Shown piece after piece: positions 53,074 to 62,623 of a stretch of DNA of 64,000 nucleotides (position 1 is its first letter; the number at the start of each line of letters is the position of its first letter). Location: contig NC_015321.1 in assembly GCF_000194605.1 (NCBI RefSeq), positions 3,906,001-3,970,000 of the forward strand. Direction: 5' to 3'. A program made the position numbers and the translations under genes. The DNA is from Fluviicola taffensis DSM 16823 (lineage in GTDB: Bacteria > Bacteroidota > Bacteroidia > Flavobacteriales_D > Crocinitomicaceae). The notes beneath the pieces are model-generated. The model was not told the origin of the DNA and ran no database searches. It was given only the letters and a program-made list of their open reading frames with translations.

Positions 53074-53105
53074 AAAAAGCCCGTGATGGAGATCGCGGGC
53101 TTTTT
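53074..53105 (+). terminator. Rho-independent terminator of the ECF/GIN operon
   Basis: AAAAAGCCCGTGAT (53074-53087) and ATCGCGGGCTTTTT (53092-53105) with one G-U pair, followed by T run. Confidence 0.85.
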
Positions 53106-53129
53106 GTTTTAATATGAATTTGCTGTCTT

Positions 53130-53206
53130 TCTCGATACATCTCGCAAATGTCAGTTCGAGTGTCCGACATTTCAGTCGGATGTATCGAGAACAACATGCG
53201 AGATAC
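53130..53206 (-). repeat. Dispersed palindromic repeat, copy B
   Basis: Same element as copy A in the opposite orientation, including CTCGATACATC, the GTCCGAC/GTCGGAT hairpin and TGTATCGAG. It lies between the ECF/GIN terminator and trxB. Confidence 0.85.
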
Positions 53207-53227
53207 TAGAAATGACAGTAAGACGGT

Positions 53228-54175
53228 TTAGTGCTCCAAGCTCGCTAAATAACGTTCTGCATCTAAAGCGGCCATACAACCTGTTCCAGCTGCAGTAATC
53301 GCTTGACGGTAATTTTTATCTGCGGCATCACCTGCAACGAATACTCCAGGTACATTTGTCAATGAAGTCCCTGGTTTTTCGTATTTGATGTATCCTGTTT
53401 CATCCAGGTTGATGTAATCTTTGAAAATGTCTGTATTAGGTTTGTGACCAATTGCAACGAAGAAGCCAGTTGCTGGAATTTCTTTTTCTTCTCCTGAAAC
53501 GTTGTTTTTTACTTTCACACCTGTAACGCCATTTCCATCTCCCAAAACCTCAACAGTTTCTGTACTGTGAAGAATTTCGATATTTGGTGTATTGCGAACA
53601 CGGTCAGCCATGATTTTAGAAGCACGGAATTTATCCGTACGAACCAACATAGTTACCTTCTTACATAATTTAGATAGGTAATGAGCTTCTTCACAAGCTG
53701 AATCTCCAGCTCCAACGATCACAGTTTCCTGTCCCCGGTAGAAGAATCCATCACAAACTGCACAAGCAGAAACTCCACCACCAATTGAAAGGTAGTGTTG
53801 CTCTGAAGGTAATCCTAAATATTTTGCAGCAGCACCTGTAGAAATAATAACCGTTTCAGCATGAATTTCATGCCCATCTTCTGTCCAACATTTGTGAATA
53901 GGTCCTGTAAAATCCACTTTTGTAATAAAACCAAAACGAACATCTGTTTCAAAACGCTTAGCCTGAGCTTCCAATTGAATCATCATTTCAGGTCCAGTAA
54001 CTCCGTCAGGATATCCTGGAAAATTCTCAACCTCATTGGTCGTTGTTAATTGTCCACCTGGCTGCATACCTTGATACATAACAGGTTTCATTTCAGCTCT
54101 TGCCGCGTAAATTGCAGCAGTATATCCAGCTGGGCCAGATCCTATAATTAAGCATTTAATTTTTTCAGCGCTCAT
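53228..54175 (-). CDS. trxB: Thioredoxin-disulfide reductase
   Basis: 315 residues. NADPH-dependent FAD enzyme reducing thioredoxin. FAD motif GSGPAGYTAA (near 12-21), redox pair Cys138-Ala-Val-Cys141 (ACAVCDG), NADPH motif VGAGDSACEEA, and the terminal FAD motif GVFVAGDAAD. Length and Cys spacing are standard. Confidence 0.96.
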   Translation of the reverse strand: MSAEKIKCLIIGSGPAGYTAAIYAARAEMKPVMYQGMQPGGQLTTTNEVENFPGYPDGVTGPEMMIQLEAQAKRFETDVRFGFITKVDFTGPIHKCWTEDGHEIHAETVIISTGAAAKYLGLPSEQHYLSIGGGVSACAVCDGFFYRGQETVIVGAGDSACEEAHYLSKLCKKVTMLVRTDKFRASKIMADRVRNTPNIEILHSTETVEVLGDGNGVTGVKVKNNVSGEEKEIPATGFFVAIGHKPNTDIFKDYINLDETGYIKYEKPGTSLTNVPGVFVAGDAADKNYRQAITAAGTGCMAALDAERYLASLEH

Positions 54176-54212
54176 GTTTGTTTGTTCGTTTTTTTCAGTT
54201 TGAATCTATACA

Positions 54213-54220
54213 AAAATAGG
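54213..54220 (-). promoter_or_regulatory. -7 element (TATTTTTG) of trxB
   Basis: Minus-strand TATTTTTG, 37 bases before the trxB ATG at 54175. Confidence 0.4.
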
Positions 54221-54279
54221 ATTTTCTTGCTTTGGAAAGGATTCCTCAAAATGTGATTGTTTTTGGTAGGAATCCAAGT

Positions 54280-54837
54280 TTATTTTTTACAATAATAGAC
54301 AAAAGCAGGAGGAAAGTTGGCTGGAGTAAATGAAATCTCTACTTGCTTGTAGAATTGTTTGATGGCCTTTTTAGCATTCAGGGAATATTGAAACTGGACA
54401 TAAACTGCATCTTGGTGCATTACTCGGTGACTTTCAGTTAGAATTCGGTTTTTTAAATCCGAAGGGAAATTAGCCAACGGAAGTGAAGATATCACTGCGT
54501 CTGCTTGAGAATAGCCATACTTTTCTAAGTATTCTCCAATTTTCTCAGCAGAGTCGTGAATCAAAATAACACGCGGATCACTGAATTCTTTTCGAAGCAT
54601 ATTCATGAAACTATCGTTTAGTTCAAAGACCAATAGAATCCCATCGGGACTTAAATTCGCAAGGATTTTTCGGGTAAAAACTCCAGTTCCAGGTCCAAGT
54701 TCTACAATGACCTTAGCTGTTGAGAAATCAATTTTCTCCAACATTTTTTTTGCTAAATATTTTGAACTAGGAGCCATTGCTCCAACCATTTTACGCTCTT
54801 TCCAAAAATTACGTAAAAATGAACGTTTATCAGACAT
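54280..54837 (-). CDS. Class I SAM-dependent methyltransferase, phospholipid N-methyltransferase-like
   Basis: 185 residues. SAM motif [15 protein letters not shown] near 42-56, then [13 protein letters not shown] near 115, and a C-terminal end [12 protein letters not shown]. Similar to PmtA and to rRNA dimethyladenosine transferases; the LPLA motif (not NLPY) favours the phospholipid or small-molecule class. It starts eight bases inside the dihydroorotase-like gene, so the two are coupled. Confidence 0.8.
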   Translation of the reverse strand: MSDKRSFLRNFWKERKMVGAMAPSSKYLAKKMLEKIDFSTAKVIVELGPGTGVFTRKILANLSPDGILLVFELNDSFMNMLRKEFSDPRVILIHDSAEKIGEYLEKYGYSQADAVISSLPLANFPSDLKNRILTESHRVMHQDAVYVQFQYSLNAKKAIKQFYKQVEISFTPANFPPAFVYYCKK

Positions 54838-56104
54838 TTTCTCTTGTTTCTTTCAGTGCGAATTTACCATTATTGATAATTCCATAAACAAAACCACTTA
54901 ATTCTTTATTCAAAGCTGGCGTGTTTGTGCACGGTATAACTAAATCTTCCTTTGTAAAAACCCACGATTTATTTGGGATAAATAGCGAAAGGTCGGCTAT
55001 TTTTTGCTCTTCAATTGGTGAGGTATCCAAGGATAGCAATTGGCGTCCTTTTTCGGATAGTGCATGAATGACTAATTCCAAATCGAACTCTGAATTTGCA
55101 CCTAATTCACCGAAAAGTGTTTGTAGGGTTGTATTTCCGAAGTTGGCGTGGTCAAACTCTAAATCTGTTTCTTCACTATCATTTGGTCTGTGATCTGAAA
55201 CAATACAATCAATTGTACCATCTTTTAAACCTTTCCAAAGTGCAATTCGATCTTCTTCTGTTCTTAATGGTGGCATTAATTTAAAATTAACATCGAAATC
55301 TAATACGGCAGTTTCATTGTAAATCAAATGCTGCGCATGAACATCCGCCGTAATGTTTAATCCTTTTTTCTTCGCATTTCGAACCAATTCGATCGATTCT
55401 GCACAAGAAATTCCTGTTGCATGAAAATTACCTTCGGTATATTCTAACAAGCGAATATTACGCTCTAATTGAATAATTTCACTGATTGTGGGGTCTGCTT
55501 TTAATCCGGTTTTTGTAGACGCTTCGCCTTCATTCACCATTCCTCCGCCAGAGATTGATTTGTCGTGAGAAAAACCAACTACAATTCCATCAAAATTTTT
55601 GGAGTAGAGAAGAGCTCTGTACATGATTCCGCCATTTACTGGAACTAAATCATCTGAAAACAAGCGAACTCCCGATTGAAACATATCATACATTTCTGCA
55701 AGAGCTGTTCCTTCATTCTTTTTAGTAATACAACCAATTGGATGTAAGGATGTTACGGCATTTTCACTTCTTCTCAATACATATTCTACACTTGTTTTAT
55801 TATCTAAAACGGGTGAAGTGGATGGAAGAACTGCTACATGTGTAAATCCGCCATAAGCCGCTGCGTCTAAACCACTTTGAATGGTTGATTTGTGTTCCTC
55901 TCCAGGATCCGCAAAATGCGCCTTTAAATCGATCCATCCTTTTGAAATGTGAAGGTTCTCTTCTTGAATCTCTAATTCACAAGATTTTGTAATGGTAGGA
56001 GCAATTTCCTGAACTTTTCCATCTTCTAAATAAATGTCCACTTTCTTTCCATTCCATTTAGAACTTTTATCGATTACCGTTACTTGTCGAATGAGTAATT
56101 TCAT
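54830..56104 (-). CDS. Dihydroorotase-like amidohydrolase lacking one metal ligand
   Basis: 424 residues. Amidohydrolase fold of the class I dihydroorotase type (pyrimidine synthesis). The first metal motif should read D-x-H-x-H but here is D59-L-K61-A-H63, so the first His is replaced by Lys. Other ligands look present: SDD near 150, SHD near 180, NFHATG near 233 and SDHRPND near 305, although the last lacks the usual [22 protein letters not shown] is otherwise typical. It is either an inactive PyrX-like partner or an altered enzyme; a canonical pyrC is not in the window. It sits three bases from the BatA gene. Confidence 0.75.
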   Translation of the reverse strand: MKLLIRQVTVIDKSSKWNGKKVDIYLEDGKVQEIAPTITKSCELEIQEENLHISKGWIDLKAHFADPGEEHKSTIQSGLDAAAYGGFTHVAVLPSTSPVLDNKTSVEYVLRRSENAVTSLHPIGCITKKNEGTALAEMYDMFQSGVRLFSDDLVPVNGGIMYRALLYSKNFDGIVVGFSHDKSISGGGMVNEGEASTKTGLKADPTISEIIQLERNIRLLEYTEGNFHATGISCAESIELVRNAKKKGLNITADVHAQHLIYNETAVLDFDVNFKLMPPLRTEEDRIALWKGLKDGTIDCIVSDHRPNDSEETDLEFDHANFGNTTLQTLFGELGANSEFDLELVIHALSEKGRQLLSLDTSPIEEQKIADLSLFIPNKSWVFTKEDLVIPCTNTPALNKELSGFVYGIINNGKFALKETRENV

Positions 56105-56107
56105 ATC

Positions 56108-58159
56108 TTATTTCTTGTAGAAAATTAGTAAAGCCATTTCGCACAGGACGAATATTCCTGCAAAGAAAACAAACCAAAGCCAAATGTCATAATTCTCACC
56201 GATTTCTAATAGTGAAGCACTATTCCAATTACTGCCATCTTGTAAGTTATTGACATGAATTCCAGCTTGTTCGAAGTCTTTTTTTATTTCTTCTTGAGTA
56301 GATTCAGCTGTTTGAGATTCTAATCGGTTATAATTCATAGAAACAGTGCCCAGCGATTTTCCGTCTTGAAGGATGTTGTAATTCCCCGCTTCTAAGAATC
56401 GAATTGCTTCTAATCCTTGTACTGAAATGGTTTGACGTTTATTTTTTAAGAATAGAATAGGAATGTAGTCCACTTGCTTGTTGATCAAATGAACTGGATT
56501 TTCACTAGAGGATGTATTCTTCAAAGGATAGCTTCCATCCGAGCCAATGACAAGAAAATAAGGATTTTGGCGCTGGCTCAAATTTCCAACATGTAAAAGC
56601 AAGGTTGAAAAGAGTTGATTACTTGTAAACGTACTGAATTCTTGTTTCAACGAAGTAGAAAAGAGGTAAGCATTCCCTTTTCCAGTACTTTTTACGAAGA
56701 AAGGAGTTCCGTTTTGGTAATTGATTAAATCCGCAGAAAGCGTTTTGGAATTAGGCATCAACCGATATGCTTTTGCAGCAGCAGGAATGGATATATTCTC
56801 AGGTTTTCCTTCAAAAATACCATGGAAAAATGGATCTTTTAGATTCAGCTTTTGAACAGCTAATCCAATTGTTTGCGTTCCGTTAATTACAGGTAATTCC
56901 AGTTTTTCTAGTAAGGCATTCCAGCCAGTTGGAGAGATATTCGTTCCTGGAATTAATAAAATCGATTCTTTTTCGTCTTGGTAATTGGCTAATTCAGTCG
57001 TTAGATTACTCGGAATTTGGTTCAATCCGTTGAGAACGATTAAATCGATTTTCTCTAAATCTTCGGAAGAAGCCTGATTGGTCGATACTTCCTTTATTTT
57101 GTAAAAATCATCCAATCCGTATACAATTCCAACGTTTTCAACAGCATCTTCGCCATTGACGATGAGCACCGATTGACTTTTCTTTACTTCGTAATTGAAG
57201 TAGAACGAATCATCTTGATTCATTTGTTTGTCATTGATTGAAACAATTCCCTTTGAAATTCCAGCTTCTTGGTTGAAGTAATTGAGTTGAACGGTGTCGG
57301 AACCATTGGATGGAATCTCGGCAAACAAATCCCGCTTCATTTTTCCAATTTGAACACTTACAACGGCAGATTCGATGGGTTCATTTCCTGTATTCACTAC
57401 TCGGATAGAAAGCGTTTGAGCAGATCCTAATTTTTGAATAGGCGTTTCGAACCATATGCTATCAACAAATAAATTCCCTTTGTTTTGAGGAGTTAAACGA
57501 ATAGGAGAAATACTTGGAATTGATTTGAATTTTTTGATTAAATTAGACTGTTTATTTTTCTGAAAATCAGATAAATATATTAGATTTGGTTTCGATTTGA
57601 TGTTTCCTTCTTTTTGCGCATCTTCAATCCATTGATTCCAAAAGGAAAGAACTTCTTCTTTTGAACGGTAGATGGGGGAATAGTTGATTTTAGCAACTTG
57701 ATCCACAAACTTCACTTGAGTAAGCGTCTGCTTCTCATTACCGCTCAATTCATTGGTAAAAAGAACGTACTGCGTATTCCTAGGAGCTTTATCAATGATT
57801 GAACTTGCTAATTCTTTTGCTTGAGCCAATAATTCTCCCTGAGTTCCAATTCGAGACATGGAGAATGAATTGTCCACATAAACTCCAATCAACTGAATGT
57901 CTTTTTTGGAACTATCAGAATGCGGAAAGTAAGGCTGAGCAAAGGCAATAACCAAACAGGTGAAGGCAAGCATTCGTGCAATTAACACCAAAAGGTGCTT
58001 GATTTTACGTGGATTTTTCTGCTGTTGTTCAACAGATTTAACAAACGCAATGCTCGAGAAATAAATGGTTTTGTACTTGCGAAAATGGAAAAGGTGAATG
58101 AGTATTGGTATAACCAAAACTAGTAGGGCAAATAAAAATTCAGGATAAACCCATTTCAT
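56108..58159 (-). CDS. BatA-domain membrane protein
   Basis: 683 residues. The N-terminus LFALLVLVIPILIHLFHFRKYKT is the BatA (aerotolerance N-terminal) motif with two membrane helices (about 5-25, 57-76), then a von Willebrand-like domain (IGVYVDNSFSMSRIGT near 93, LIYLSDFQKNK near 205), a long beta region and one C-terminal helix (about 660-680). Envelope role, probably with other Bat-type proteins; unproven. First gene of an operon with the dihydroorotase-like protein and the methyltransferase. Confidence 0.84.
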   Translation of the reverse strand: MKWVYPEFLFALLVLVIPILIHLFHFRKYKTIYFSSIAFVKSVEQQQKNPRKIKHLLVLIARMLAFTCLVIAFAQPYFPHSDSSKKDIQLIGVYVDNSFSMSRIGTQGELLAQAKELASSIIDKAPRNTQYVLFTNELSGNEKQTLTQVKFVDQVAKINYSPIYRSKEEVLSFWNQWIEDAQKEGNIKSKPNLIYLSDFQKNKQSNLIKKFKSIPSISPIRLTPQNKGNLFVDSIWFETPIQKLGSAQTLSIRVVNTGNEPIESAVVSVQIGKMKRDLFAEIPSNGSDTVQLNYFNQEAGISKGIVSINDKQMNQDDSFYFNYEVKKSQSVLIVNGEDAVENVGIVYGLDDFYKIKEVSTNQASSEDLEKIDLIVLNGLNQIPSNLTTELANYQDEKESILLIPGTNISPTGWNALLEKLELPVINGTQTIGLAVQKLNLKDPFFHGIFEGKPENISIPAAAKAYRLMPNSKTLSADLINYQNGTPFFVKSTGKGNAYLFSTSLKQEFSTFTSNQLFSTLLLHVGNLSQRQNPYFLVIGSDGSYPLKNTSSSENPVHLINKQVDYIPILFLKNKRQTISVQGLEAIRFLEAGNYNILQDGKSLGTVSMNYNRLESQTAESTQEEIKKDFEQAGIHVNNLQDGSNWNSASLLEIGENYDIWLWFVFFAGIFVLCEMALLIFYKK

Positions 58160-58176
58160 ACCGCTAAGGTAATTAT

Positions 58177-58204
58177 GAATTGCGAATTGCGAATTGCGAA
58201 TTGC
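58177..58204. repeat. Tandem heptamer GAATTGC x4
   Basis: Four perfect copies of GAATTGC directly upstream of the BatA gene start (17 bases away). Confidence 0.9.
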
Positions 58205-58267
58205 AAGAGTTTTCCCAATTTTTTGAACAATTTAGCGGAGTTTAACAAGTTAACCAAGTAATTCAAT

Positions 58268-58350
58268 TCGAGTATCCCGCATGTTGTTCTCTATACGCCC
58301 GACTGAAATGTCGGACACTTGAACTGACATTTGCGGGATATATCGAGAAC
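58268..58350 (+). repeat. Dispersed palindromic repeat, copy C
   Basis: Same element as copies A and B with TCTCTATAC for TCTCGATAC and GCCCGAC for GTCCGAC on the left, and ATATATCGAGA on the right, so it has decayed slightly. It lies between the BatA and DUF2400 genes. Confidence 0.85.
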
Positions 58351-58369
58351 GACTTGAACTATTTTCAGA

Positions 58370-59122
58370 CTATTTCACTCCCTCAAAAGCTCCCAATCCA
58401 AATAACGCAAAATCATATTTGCAGGGATCATTCGGGTCGAATTGAACCAATTGTTCTTGGATTTCTGCAACACTTTTCCAATCGTTTTGAGTGCGTGTGA
58501 GAATTCCTAGCTTTCTAGCTACATTTCCGGTGTGTACATCGAGTGGAAGGTGTAATTCAGACATGGGAATACTGTCCCAAATTCCAAAATCAACTCCATG
58601 AAGGTCTTTTCGAACCATCCAGCGCAAAAACATGTTGATTCTTTTAGCTGATGAGCCTTTTAGTGGATTAGCGATGTGTTTTTGAGTTCTGTCTGGAAAA
58701 GGTTCTTGTGTAAACGCATTCCTAAATGAGATGATTCTGCCTTGAATACCTGGTATTTCTGGATGTGTTTTGAATGCTTGCTCCAATCCTCCTTGTTTGT
58801 ATATGCGTTGCAAAGAGACGAAAAAAGCATTTAAATCATCTTTACTAAAGGTTCGGTGAACAAAGGAATGATTTTGTTCTTCGTAGTTTAATACGTATTC
58901 GTAAGGCTTAAAATCCATGATTTCAAGTAAACGTTGACCACTTTTGATGATTGCAGTGCGGTTTCCCCATGCTAAAGTTGAAATTAAAAAAGCACTAATT
59001 TCAATATCTTCCTTTTGACTAAATTGCTTCGGAATCTGAATAGGGTCGGTCTGTATGAAGTCAAGGCGATTGTATTCAAGCACCTTTTTATTCAGATAAT
59101 CAATAAGTTGTAATTGGTCCAT
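58370..59122 (-). CDS. DUF2400 family protein (TIGR02757)
   Basis: 250 residues. The family signature is ISAFLISTLAWGNRTAIIKSGQRLL (about 44-68) with MFLRWMVRKDLHGVDFGIWD near 165-185 and a helix-hairpin-helix-like end DPNDPCKYDFALFGLG. It resembles a DNA glycosylase or helical nucleic-acid-binding fold; no activity is known. Probably cytoplasmic. Confidence 0.85.
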   Translation of the reverse strand: MDQLQLIDYLNKKVLEYNRLDFIQTDPIQIPKQFSQKEDIEISAFLISTLAWGNRTAIIKSGQRLLEIMDFKPYEYVLNYEEQNHSFVHRTFSKDDLNAFFVSLQRIYKQGGLEQAFKTHPEIPGIQGRIISFRNAFTQEPFPDRTQKHIANPLKGSSAKRINMFLRWMVRKDLHGVDFGIWDSIPMSELHLPLDVHTGNVARKLGILTRTQNDWKSVAEIQEQLVQFDPNDPCKYDFALFGLGAFEGVK

Positions 59123-59198
59123 GTTTCTAAAAAAAGTATAAAATGTGTTTTCTAGTTTGTTTTTAATACTAAATTACTAGTTATAAAAATGAGTAATT

Positions 59199-59426
59199 AT
59201 GAAAACAATAGTGTATTTATTGGTGATTTTCACCGCTGTGTCAGTGGGATTGTTTTCTACGACATCATGCAGAAAAAAGGAAAAAGGGAATTGTTATTGC
59301 AAATTTTACAGTGGTGATCGAACTCATTACGATTTAACATCCTTGCCGCGAGATAAGCAAGAAGATTCTTGTAAAGTTATTGATAACAATGCACAAGCAT
59401 TTGCTGGGGATTGTAAATTGAAATAA
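59199..59426 (+). CDS. Small Cys-rich lipoprotein of unknown function
   Basis: 75 residues. A hydrophobic signal (IVYLLVIFTAVSVGLF) leads to the lipobox STTSC (Cys24), followed by RKKEKGNCYCKFY, a mid Cys (SCKV) and a terminal DCKLK. The mature part is about 50 residues with four further Cys, so disulfides or a metal are possible. It lies head-on to the LolD-like gene, one base apart. Confidence 0.7.
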   Translation: MKTIVYLLVIFTAVSVGLFSTTSCRKKEKGNCYCKFYSGDRTHYDLTSLPRDKQEDSCKVIDNNAQAFAGDCKLK

Positions 59427-59427
59427 G

Positions 59428-60078
59428 TTATTTCAATGATCCGTCTGACATCACAATCATTCGATCAGCCATTTCAGCTAATTGATTGTTGTGGGTCACA
59501 ATGACAAATGTTTGTCCAAATTCGTCGCGCAAGTCAAAAAACAACTGATGCAATTCGGCGGCGTTTTTTGAATCCAAGTTCCCAGATGGTTCATCTGCAA
59601 AAATGATATCTGGTTCGTTCATCAAAGCTCTTGCAACTGCAACGCGCTGTTGTTCTCCGCCCGAAAGGGCAGAGGGCTGATGATTTTCACGATCCTGAAG
59701 TCCAAGCTTTTGTAGAAGATGTTTCGCACGGACCTTGGATTCATTCAATGCTTTTCCACCAATTAGAGCGGGCATCAATACATTTTCCAAAGCGGTGAAT
59801 TCAGGTAATAATTGATGGAATTGAAAAATAAATCCAATTTTCTGGTTTCTGAATTCTGCCAATCCTCTGGAATTCAACGTGAAAGGATTAATTCCATTGA
59901 GTGTTAATTCTCCAGAATCAGGCTTGTCCAAAGTTCCAAGAATCTGGAGTAGGGTAGTCTTCCCAGCTCCAGAAGAGCCAACGATTGAAACAATTTCTCC
60001 GGATTTAATTTCCAAATCAATCCCTTTCAATACATCTAGTTGACCGTATTTCTTTCGGATTCCCTTTGCAACAAGCAT
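59428..60078 (-). CDS. ABC transporter ATPase, LolD-like
   Basis: 216 residues. Walker [10 protein letters not shown] (near 34-42), Q loop [11 protein letters not shown], signature LSGGEQQR, Walker [13 protein letters not shown]. The MacB/LolD/FtsE class usually works with a separate permease and here probably powers lipoprotein release or a similar envelope export. The ATG shares its A with the ribBA stop (TAATG), so translation is coupled. No permease is next to it in this window. Confidence 0.88.
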   Translation of the reverse strand: MLVAKGIRKKYGQLDVLKGIDLEIKSGEIVSIVGSSGAGKTTLLQILGTLDKPDSGELTLNGINPFTLNSRGLAEFRNQKIGFIFQFHQLLPEFTALENVLMPALIGGKALNESKVRAKHLLQKLGLQDRENHQPSALSGGEQQRVAVARALMNEPDIIFADEPSGNLDSKNAAELHQLFFDLRDEFGQTFVIVTHNNQLAEMADRMIVMSDGSLK

Positions 60079-61292
60079 TATTTACCCATTTTTAGAGAAT
60101 GTCCCATCTTGTCAACTTTTGTTTGCAAGTATTTTTCATTGTGTTTATTGCGACCAACTTCAATGGCTACATTTTCAATGATTTCCAATCCGTATCCTAC
60201 TAAACCAGTACGTTTTTTAGGATTATTCGACATCAAACGCATTTTAGAAACACCTAATTCGTGTAAGATTTGAGCGCCGATTCCGTATTCTCTTTCATCT
60301 GCTTGAAAGCCCAATTTCAAGTTTGCTTCAACAGTATCGAAACCTTCTTCTTGTAATTTGTAAGCTTTCAATTTGTTCAACAAACCAATTCCACGGCCTT
60401 CTTGATTCAAATAAACGATTACTCCTTTACCTTCTTCTTGAATCATTTTCATGGAATGTTGTAATTGAGGTCCGCAATCGCAACGACAAGAACCAAAAAT
60501 ATCACCTGTCAAACAAGAAGAGTGCATGCGCACCAATACAGGTTCTTTAGGCTCCCAAGTTCCTTTAACCAAGGCTAAGTGTTCTTGTCCGTTTGAATTC
60601 ACCGAGAAAGCAATTAATTTAAAATCTCCATGTTCAGTAGGCATTTCAACCTCAACTTCTCTCGTAATCAATGATTCGTGCTTCATGCGGTAAGCAATCA
60701 AATCAGCAATAGAAATGAGTTTTAAATCAAATTTCTTAGCGATTTCGAATAATTCTGGAAGACGTGACATCGATCCATCTTCGTTTAAAATCTCTACTAA
60801 AATTCCAGCAGGTTTAAATCCAGCCATTCGCGCCAAATCTACTGCAGCTTCTGTGTGACCTGTGCGTTGCAAAACTCCGCCTTTCTTCGCGCGAAGTGGG
60901 AAAATATGTCCAGGACGACCTAAATCTTCTGGTTTTGTATCTTCTGAAACCAAGGCTTTGATTGTTTTAGCGCGGTCGAATACGGAAATACCTGTTGTAC
61001 AACCATGTCCAATTAAATCAACTGAAACTGTAAATTGTGTTTCGTGAAGTACCGTGTTGTTTGTAACCATTAGATTTAATTCCAATTCGTTACATCTTGA
61101 TTCTGTTAAGGGAGTACAGATTAATCCGCGTCCATGAGTGGCCATGAAATTGATCATTTCGGGAGTAACCATTTCAGCAGCGGCTATAAAATCTCCTTCA
61201 TTTTCACGATCTTCATCATCAACAACAATAATAACTTTTCCCGCTTTTATATCTTCAATCGCTTCTTCGATTGTATTTAACTTTCCTGACAT
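60078..61292 (-). CDS. ribBA: Bifunctional 3,4-dihydroxy-2-butanone-4-phosphate synthase / GTP cyclohydrolase II
   Basis: 404 residues from ATG 61292 (a GTG 21 bases earlier is less likely). RibB domain about 1-205 with [12 protein letters not shown] (acidic metal loop) and THGRGLIC; RibA domain about 205-395 with the three-Cys zinc site in [16 protein letters not shown]. Makes the riboflavin precursors. No riboswitch is seen in the 146-base upstream gap. Confidence 0.95.
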   Translation of the reverse strand: MSGKLNTIEEAIEDIKAGKVIIVVDDEDRENEGDFIAAAEMVTPEMINFMATHGRGLICTPLTESRCNELELNLMVTNNTVLHETQFTVSVDLIGHGCTTGISVFDRAKTIKALVSEDTKPEDLGRPGHIFPLRAKKGGVLQRTGHTEAAVDLARMAGFKPAGILVEILNEDGSMSRLPELFEIAKKFDLKLISIADLIAYRMKHESLITREVEVEMPTEHGDFKLIAFSVNSNGQEHLALVKGTWEPKEPVLVRMHSSCLTGDIFGSCRCDCGPQLQHSMKMIQEEGKGVIVYLNQEGRGIGLLNKLKAYKLQEEGFDTVEANLKLGFQADEREYGIGAQILHELGVSKMRLMSNNPKKRTGLVGYGLEIIENVAIEVGRNKHNEKYLQTKVDKMGHSLKMGK

Positions 61293-61312
61293 ACCTATTT
61301 TATAAAGTACCA

Positions 61313-61320
61313 CAAATTTA
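61313..61320 (-). promoter_or_regulatory. -7 element (TAAATTTG) of ribBA
   Basis: Minus-strand TAAATTTG, 20 bases before the ribBA ATG. Confidence 0.5.
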
Positions 61321-61438
61321 CTTCGAATTCTGCAATACCGCTAATCTATTTAACATTTTTAAAGGCAAAGGGTGGGAATGCAAAATCGATTTATGAAAAT
61401 GAGGGAACTTGGATAATAAATGAATTGATTTTTGAGTA

Positions 61439-62623
61439 TTATTTAACAGTTGAGTGGATAATTTCAATCAATCGGGAAGTCTGTGTTTCCCATGAAAAAT
61501 GCTGTTGAATGTATTCTTTCCCATTCTTAGCGATATTGGAGTAACTGTTTTCTGGATTTAATCCTTTTATGATAGTTTCCACGAATAAATCACTGTTTTC
61601 AGCTAAGAGAATTGTTTCGTTGTTTATTCCACCCAAAGCATTGTTCGCTAAAGGAGTCGTGATACACGGAAGTTCACTCGCCATTGCTTCTAACAATTTG
61701 TTTTGCAGTCCAGTACCAATGAAAAGTGGCGCTACGAATAATCGAGCACGCTGATAACTGATGCGAATATCGTCTACCCAGCCAGAAACGGTAATGGATT
61801 CCGATTGGAGATCTAAAACTCGTTTCACTGGATTTGCGCCAGAAAGGAGCAGTTTACACGAAATCCCTTTCTGCTTCAAGCGTGGTAGAATTTCTTCTGC
61901 TAAGTAGAGAGCAGCTTCGATATTTGGAGCGTACGAAAAGTTACCTGTGAAGACGATATCGTAATCCTTGACTACAGACAAGGTTTCGAAGAATGACTGA
62001 TCGATTCCATTTGGAACAACTTCTATTTTTTGATTTTCAGGGTGATAGATCAGTTTTCTGTCTTGTTCTGAAATGATTGTTTTGTGCTCGAAATAATCAA
62101 AAATGCGTCGTTCATAGTGCTTTAGTCGCTTGCTTTCTAATCTGTAAAACCACTTTTTGTACCAGAATTCTGTTTGGATTCTTCGCTCCATTCCTTTGGA
62201 AAGCGCATCCATGTAATCGAGTGTTTTTGGAATGATGTGCTGATTTTTCGCGTATTCCGTAACCCGAATCAACTGACAGTAAATGTGTTTCGGATTGGTT
62301 TTCTCAATAATCGCCGTAATTTGTTTGTGAATCGATTTCCGATAGAAATAATGCACCTGTAAAGGCTTCGAATCAAAAAGCGAAGCTAGGAGTTGTATGA
62401 GAAGTCCCGATTTTTTGAGATTGAAAATATGAACGTGCTTACAAAATTGATTGACGATTGCTAAGTTTTCTGCTGAAACAGAAATATCTGTTGTGCAAAT
62501 AAGCGTTACATGAAATGATTTAGAAAGCTCTTTCAATTGATAAAAAGCCCTTAGTTTATCTCCTTTTTCAAGCGGATAAGGGAATCTTGAAACGATGAAT
62601 ATGATATCTTCTTTAGATTCCAA
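61439..62623 (-). CDS. Glycosyltransferase, family 4/GT-B fold
   Basis: 394 residues. GT-B enzyme transferring sugar from a nucleotide or lipid donor. N-terminal half has FIVSRFPYPLEKGDKLR; the C-terminal half has the acceptor-to-donor turn YDIVFTGNFSYAPN, and GTGLQNKLLEAMASELPCITT (near 320) as in family-4 enzymes. Substrate unknown. It overlaps the following glycosyltransferase gene by 11 bases. Confidence 0.86.
   Translation of the reverse strand: MESKEDIIFIVSRFPYPLEKGDKLRAFYQLKELSKSFHVTLICTTDISVSAENLAIVNQFCKHVHIFNLKKSGLLIQLLASLFDSKPLQVHYFYRKSIHKQITAIIEKTNPKHIYCQLIRVTEYAKNQHIIPKTLDYMDALSKGMERRIQTEFWYKKWFYRLESKRLKHYERRIFDYFEHKTIISEQDRKLIYHPENQKIEVVPNGIDQSFFETLSVVKDYDIVFTGNFSYAPNIEAALYLAEEILPRLKQKGISCKLLLSGANPVKRVLDLQSESITVSGWVDDIRISYQRARLFVAPLFIGTGLQNKLLEAMASELPCITTPLANNALGGINNETILLAENSDLFVETIIKGLNPENSYSNIAKNGKEYIQQHFSWETQTSRLIEIIHSTVK

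Noticed and set aside
61293-61438. Possible FMN riboswitch upstream of ribBA
   Set aside because: The gap is 146 bases and has no RFN-type conserved hairpins; only a -7 element is seen.
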